A DNA stretch of 64,000 nt from Paraglaciecola arctica BSs20135. GTDB taxonomy: Bacteria; Pseudomonadota; Gammaproteobacteria; Enterobacterales; Alteromonadaceae. The notes beneath the pieces are model-generated. The model searched no databases. It was not told where the DNA came from and saw only the letters and a list, made by a program, of their open reading frames with translations. The first letter of the stretch is position 1, and each line of letters starts with the position of its first letter. The stretch covers positions 1-64,000 of the forward strand of contig NZ_BAEO01000069.1 of the NCBI RefSeq assembly GCF_000314995.1, in the 5' to 3' direction. Both the position numbers and the translations under genes were made by a program. Below are positions 60,976-64,000 of this stretch, piece by piece.

Positions 60976-61806
60976 TTAGTCTTGCTTAATTTTGTTTTTC
61001 TCAGCATACCAGTAACGCATAAAATCTTTAGTTATCGCTTGTTGAATTTCTATTGCCAGCTCTGTTGGACAAAATATAGTGATTTCCACAACGTTGTCGC
61101 CTATCTCAGATGTAGAGACTTTAATTTGTGGTTCAGGACCAGCTATTTTCACATCTAGTCGTCTTTCTAACATCTGATTGTAACGTACCGCCACTTCATG
61201 AAAGTCAGCACAGTAAACCTTGGCATTTTTGATTACCTTTTGAATAATGCCATAAGGATTAACACTTTGATCACGAACAATCACAAAATGGTGAGTCGCA
61301 TAACGCTTTAGAAAATTTAGATTCTTAATAGGGCTGGTCATCAACTTATTGTTCGGAATAAACAACGTTTTACCTGTGTACTCGTAAGTTTTTATATCCA
61401 CTTCTAATAAGGTACTTTTGATCCAATCAGTCGCAGAAACTTCACCAACAAAATCTTCAACTTCAATCCATTCGCCGATGCGAAATGGCCGAGTTGAAAC
61501 TAAATAGAAAAAACCAATAATACACTGAATAAATTCCCTAGTAGCCAACACAATAGCCACAGAAAAAGCCGCAATTGAAAATGCAAACTTTTGCATCTCT
61601 TCCGCCCAAAGACTAAATAAACACACTATGAGCACAAAATTAAGAAAATTCTTAACGTTGTTAACTAAGTCTCTGCGGTCTTCACCTTTATTTTTAGCTT
61701 GTTTACGTACCAATTTTACTAGAACGTATTTCGTCAGCAGCGCTAAAAACGTGATTGAGAAGGTTAAAATTAATTTGTTTTCAAAAATATTTTGTATAAA
61801 TTCCAT
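60976..61806 (-). CDS. MscS-family mechanosensitive channel
   Basis: The 276-residue protein has three to four membrane helices, a pore-type helix (FAFSIAAFSVAIVLATREFI), and the beta domain with RPFRIGEWIEVEDFVGEV and IPNNKLMTSPIKNL. The family opens on membrane tension to release solutes in osmotic down-shock. I place the start at the ATG at 61806 (MEFIQNIF); a frame from a TTG at 61857 would add 17 unlikely residues. It lies back-to-back with the AstE-like gene. Confidence 0.85.
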   Translation of the reverse strand: MEFIQNIFENKLILTFSITFLALLTKYVLVKLVRKQAKNKGEDRRDLVNNVKNFLNFVLIVCLFSLWAEEMQKFAFSIAAFSVAIVLATREFIQCIIGFFYLVSTRPFRIGEWIEVEDFVGEVSATDWIKSTLLEVDIKTYEYTGKTLFIPNNKLMTSPIKNLNFLKRYATHHFVIVRDQSVNPYGIIQKVIKNAKVYCADFHEVAVRYNQMLERRLDVKIAGPEPQIKVSTSEIGDNVVEITIFCPTELAIEIQQAITKDFMRYWYAEKNKIKQD

Positions 61807-62159
61807 ATCTGATCTTTGGATTGATGAGGTGCGCAAAACCCAGAGTATACACAACAATAGTTCTTAGCTTAATTTGATTCGTATCCTAATCAAAATAACG
61901 CTTTACGTTAAGCCACAGCTGCACGTAATATGCAAAACCTAGAAAATTAGGTGGTGCGGCTGTTGTCATCAATTAACTTGAACCTAAACAAGACATTTTT
62001 ATTGTACTTACTGATTATCTCAAGGCGTCAGTAATAGTTACGGTTAATTCATCTTCCAAATGGGAAGATATTAAAACAGTAATAGCAAAGATGTGGCATG
62101 GATGGTCATTCAATTTATCGAAAAAATGCCAACCTAATAAAACTAAAGGATAAGGCTAA
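61807..62159. other. Divergent region mscS-like/astE-like
   Basis: The roughly 350-bp region must hold promoters in both directions. A short inverted repeat (CTTCCAAATGGGAAG) lies near 62052-62066. No gene was seen. Confidence 0.4.
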
Positions 62160-63197
62160 ATGAAAGATCTTGAAATTGGTGGCGTAACCATAAAACGTGG
62201 TGAAACCAAACGCATTGAATTACCTATGCCACCTTTATATACGGATACTAGGATGTCAATGCCAGTGCATGTTCAGCGCGGCAGACGAGATGGGCCAACT
62301 ATATTTGTCAGCGGCGCTGTGCATGGTGATGAATTAAACGGCATTGAGATTGTCAATCGCTTGCTCAAACACAAATCACTAAAGTATCTAAAAGGCACAC
62401 TTATAGCAGTACCTATTGTAAATGGGTATGGGGTATTAAATCAGAGTCGTTATTTACCCGATAGACGAGATCTTAATCGCAGTTTTCCTGGTAGCGCCAA
62501 AGGCTCCATTGCGGGAAGACTAGCGCATCTATTTGTAAATGAAATAGTCTCAAAATGTGACGTTGGCATTGACTTACACACAGGCGCTATTCATCGTAGT
62601 AACCTTCCTCAAATCCGAGCCAACTTGGACGACGCAGAAACATTAGCTATGGCAGAGTCTTTTGGATTACCTGTTTTACTCAACGCCGACATCAGGCCAG
62701 GTACACTTCGCCAAGCAGCTGGAGACTTAGGTGTAAAAGTACTCCTTTACGAAGCTGGAGAAGCTCTTAGATATGATGAGTTTTCCATACGAGCTGGGGT
62801 CAAAGGTGTGATTAACGTGATGCGTGAAATCGGCATGTTAAATAAGCGCAAACGCAAAGGTCATAAAATATCAAAGTTTGTTGCACGTCAAAGTGGCTGG
62901 GTACGTGCTACTGAAAGTGGCTTTGTTAACCATGTTGCGCAATTAGGTGATCATGTCAATAAAGGTGGCGTATTGGCCATAATTGCCGACCCCTATGGAA
63001 CTGAATTATGCAAAGTCCTTTGCCCTGAAGAAGGTGTGGTCATAGGCAAACAAAATATTCCCTTAACTCAAGAGGGGGAAGCCATGTATCACATTGCTTA
63101 TTTTAGAAAACCTGATTCAGTCGCCGAACACCTAGGACTGCTACAAGACAACCTGCAAGACGACTTGGTTTTAGAAGACCCTACTATTATTGATTAA
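62160..63197 (+). CDS. Succinylglutamate desuccinylase/aspartoacylase-family protein
   Basis: The 345-residue M14-like zinc hydrolase has the metal motif GAVHGDELNGIEIV (near residues 52-65) and the third ligand in GIDLHTGA. The C-terminal part is a biotinyl-lipoyl-like beta domain (ATESGFVNHVAQLGDHVNKG). Members cleave N-acyl amino acids. It lies 12 bp before a retropepsin-like zinc protease, a pair often found with RimK, suggesting action on glutamate-tagged or acyl-amino-acid substrates. Confidence 0.88.
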   Translation: MKDLEIGGVTIKRGETKRIELPMPPLYTDTRMSMPVHVQRGRRDGPTIFVSGAVHGDELNGIEIVNRLLKHKSLKYLKGTLIAVPIVNGYGVLNQSRYLPDRRDLNRSFPGSAKGSIAGRLAHLFVNEIVSKCDVGIDLHTGAIHRSNLPQIRANLDDAETLAMAESFGLPVLLNADIRPGTLRQAAGDLGVKVLLYEAGEALRYDEFSIRAGVKGVINVMREIGMLNKRKRKGHKISKFVARQSGWVRATESGFVNHVAQLGDHVNKGGVLAIIADPYGTELCKVLCPEEGVVIGKQNIPLTQEGEAMYHIAYFRKPDSVAEHLGLLQDNLQDDLVLEDPTIID

Positions 63198-63209
63198 AGA
63201 GTAACTTAG

Positions 63210-63638
63210 ATGAATAAAAAGCATTTAGTTGGTGCACTTGAACTATGTGATTTACCTCAACTTAAACTAAACGGATTGGAAGCAAGAGTTGACACCGGAG
63301 CAACAACATCCTCATTGCATGTGGATAATATCGTCAAATTTAAAAAAGAAAAGGAAAAATGGGTTCGATTTGATATCCACCCCGACTCACATGACGTAAG
63401 CAAATTAATGCAAAGAGAAGCCAAAGTTAAAAGTGTACGTAAAGTTAAGAGTTCTAATGCTACAAAACAAACACGCTACGTAATCGAAACCGACATTTCA
63501 ATTGCCGGTATGCAATGGGGAATTGAGCTTACTCTTACAGACCGTTCTGAAATGAAATACCTGATGCTGCTTGGCAGAGAAGCCATGTCTGGGCGATTAA
63601 TTGTTGACCCAGAGCATGAGTTTTTATTGACCGAATAG
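63210..63638 (+). CDS. Retropepsin-like ATP-dependent zinc protease family protein
   Basis: The 142-residue protein has the aspartic-protease-like motif ARVDTGATTSSLH near residues 26-38 and the C-terminal LGREAMSGRLIVDP. It matches the family once named DUF785, usually next to rimK. Despite the family name, proteolysis is not well proved. Here it follows the AstE-like gene by 12 bp; no rimK is in the window. Confidence 0.85.
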   Translation: MNKKHLVGALELCDLPQLKLNGLEARVDTGATTSSLHVDNIVKFKKEKEKWVRFDIHPDSHDVSKLMQREAKVKSVRKVKSSNATKQTRYVIETDISIAGMQWGIELTLTDRSEMKYLMLLGREAMSGRLIVDPEHEFLLTE

Positions 63639-63696
63639 ACCAATATATCCGAGCCACTAATATAGTGGCCAAGACCTACGGAAATCCTATTTTAAT

Positions 63697-64000
63697 TTAA
63701 CCTTTTAACTTGGTTAGAGTATCGACCAATTCTTTGCCAAGAGCCTTTAACGCTTTTTCGGTTTTTTCATCGCTAATATTGCCATCCCCATCAAACATAG
63801 CAAATGCGCCACTGACCGCTTTTTGATTAGGTAACACCATAGTCCCTAAATTTTCCATCAACATACGCAGTACGACCAATACCCGCATACCGCCCAATCC
63901 ACCAGGTGATGCAGCCATAATCGCGGCTACTTTGCCTCGGTAAGCTGCCATAGGAGCTTCATCACCAGTACGTCTGGAGGCCCAATCAATCGCATTTTTA
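63697..64000 (-). CDS. NADPH-dependent FMN reductase, partial
   Basis: The frame enters from the right edge and ends at 63697. The visible 100 residues read KNAIDWASRRTGDEA, then YRGKVAAIMAASPGGLGGMR and LPNQKAVSGAF, typical of the C-terminal half of flavodoxin-like NAD(P)H-dependent FMN/quinone/chromate reductases (about 185 residues in full). The N-terminal FMN phosphate-binding loop is outside the window. Confidence 0.88.
   Translation of the reverse strand, partial: KNAIDWASRRTGDEAPMAAYRGKVAAIMAASPGGLGGMRVLVVLRMLMENLGTMVLPNQKAVSGAFAMFDGDGNISDEKTEKALKALGKELVDTLTKLKG

Overview
The window looks like chromosomal DNA of a marine gammaproteobacterium of the Alteromonadales, probably close to Paraglaciecola, Glaciecola or Alteromonas. 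This is inferred from gene content: two large TonB-dependent receptors, a tryptophan-halogenase-like gene next to a receptor, a short BCCT transporter with betIBA, the prfB-lysS pair, and moderately AT-rich DNA. No rRNA, tRNA or CRISPR array was seen.

Layout. 1-2.5 kb: a frameshifted Y1 (RAYT/IS200-like) transposase running off the left edge, with a 29-bp tandem repeat beside it; two Rnk-like genes; an unlisted 52-residue Pmp3-type membrane peptide; and a MITE-like inverted repeat. 2.6-7.1 kb: galT-galK-galE, divergent from a LacI/GalR regulator, with two palindromic operators between them. 7.1-9.7 kb: LemA and an M48 protease. 10.1-11.0 kb: class I fructose-bisphosphate aldolase.

11.1-25.4 kb is a long minus-strand array transcribed ppsA, gpmI, glgP, a VIT/CCC1 transporter, then a complete nine-gene N-type ATPase operon (atpD-C-Q-R-B-E-F-A-G). 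A perfect FNR-type palindrome lies upstream of ppsA, so the array reads as an oxygen-responsive energy and glycogen/gluconeogenesis island. Just upstream are remnants of a Crp/Fnr-family regulator and a SpoIIAA-like protein. Two genes of unknown role, CorA and a HAD phosphatase follow (26.6-29.9 kb).

29.9-34.1 kb (a pullulanase lipoprotein) and 47.7-56.7 kb (a lipoprotein with repeated starch-binding-like modules, a TonB receptor, a halogenase-like flavoprotein, and an FG-GAP/UnbV lipoprotein) look like two parts of an alpha-glucan uptake system. They share modules and an ATACGTATTC operator-like sequence.

Between them, 34.4-45.7 kb is a choline cluster: BCCT transporter, betA, betB, betI, a PhoD-family phosphoesterase, a TonB receptor and a CehA/McbA-type PHP metallohydrolase. 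BetI-like ATTGAACGTTCAAT palindromes precede the receptor and the PHP gene, suggesting one regulon that captures a choline-containing compound, releases choline and oxidises it to glycine betaine. This is the best candidate for an undescribed system.

57.2-64 kb is mostly conserved: lysS, prfB with its programmed +1 frameshift intact, a DUF2785 protein, an MscS-type channel, an AstE-like desuccinylase/aspartoacylase with a retropepsin-like zinc protease, and a partial FMN reductase at the right edge.
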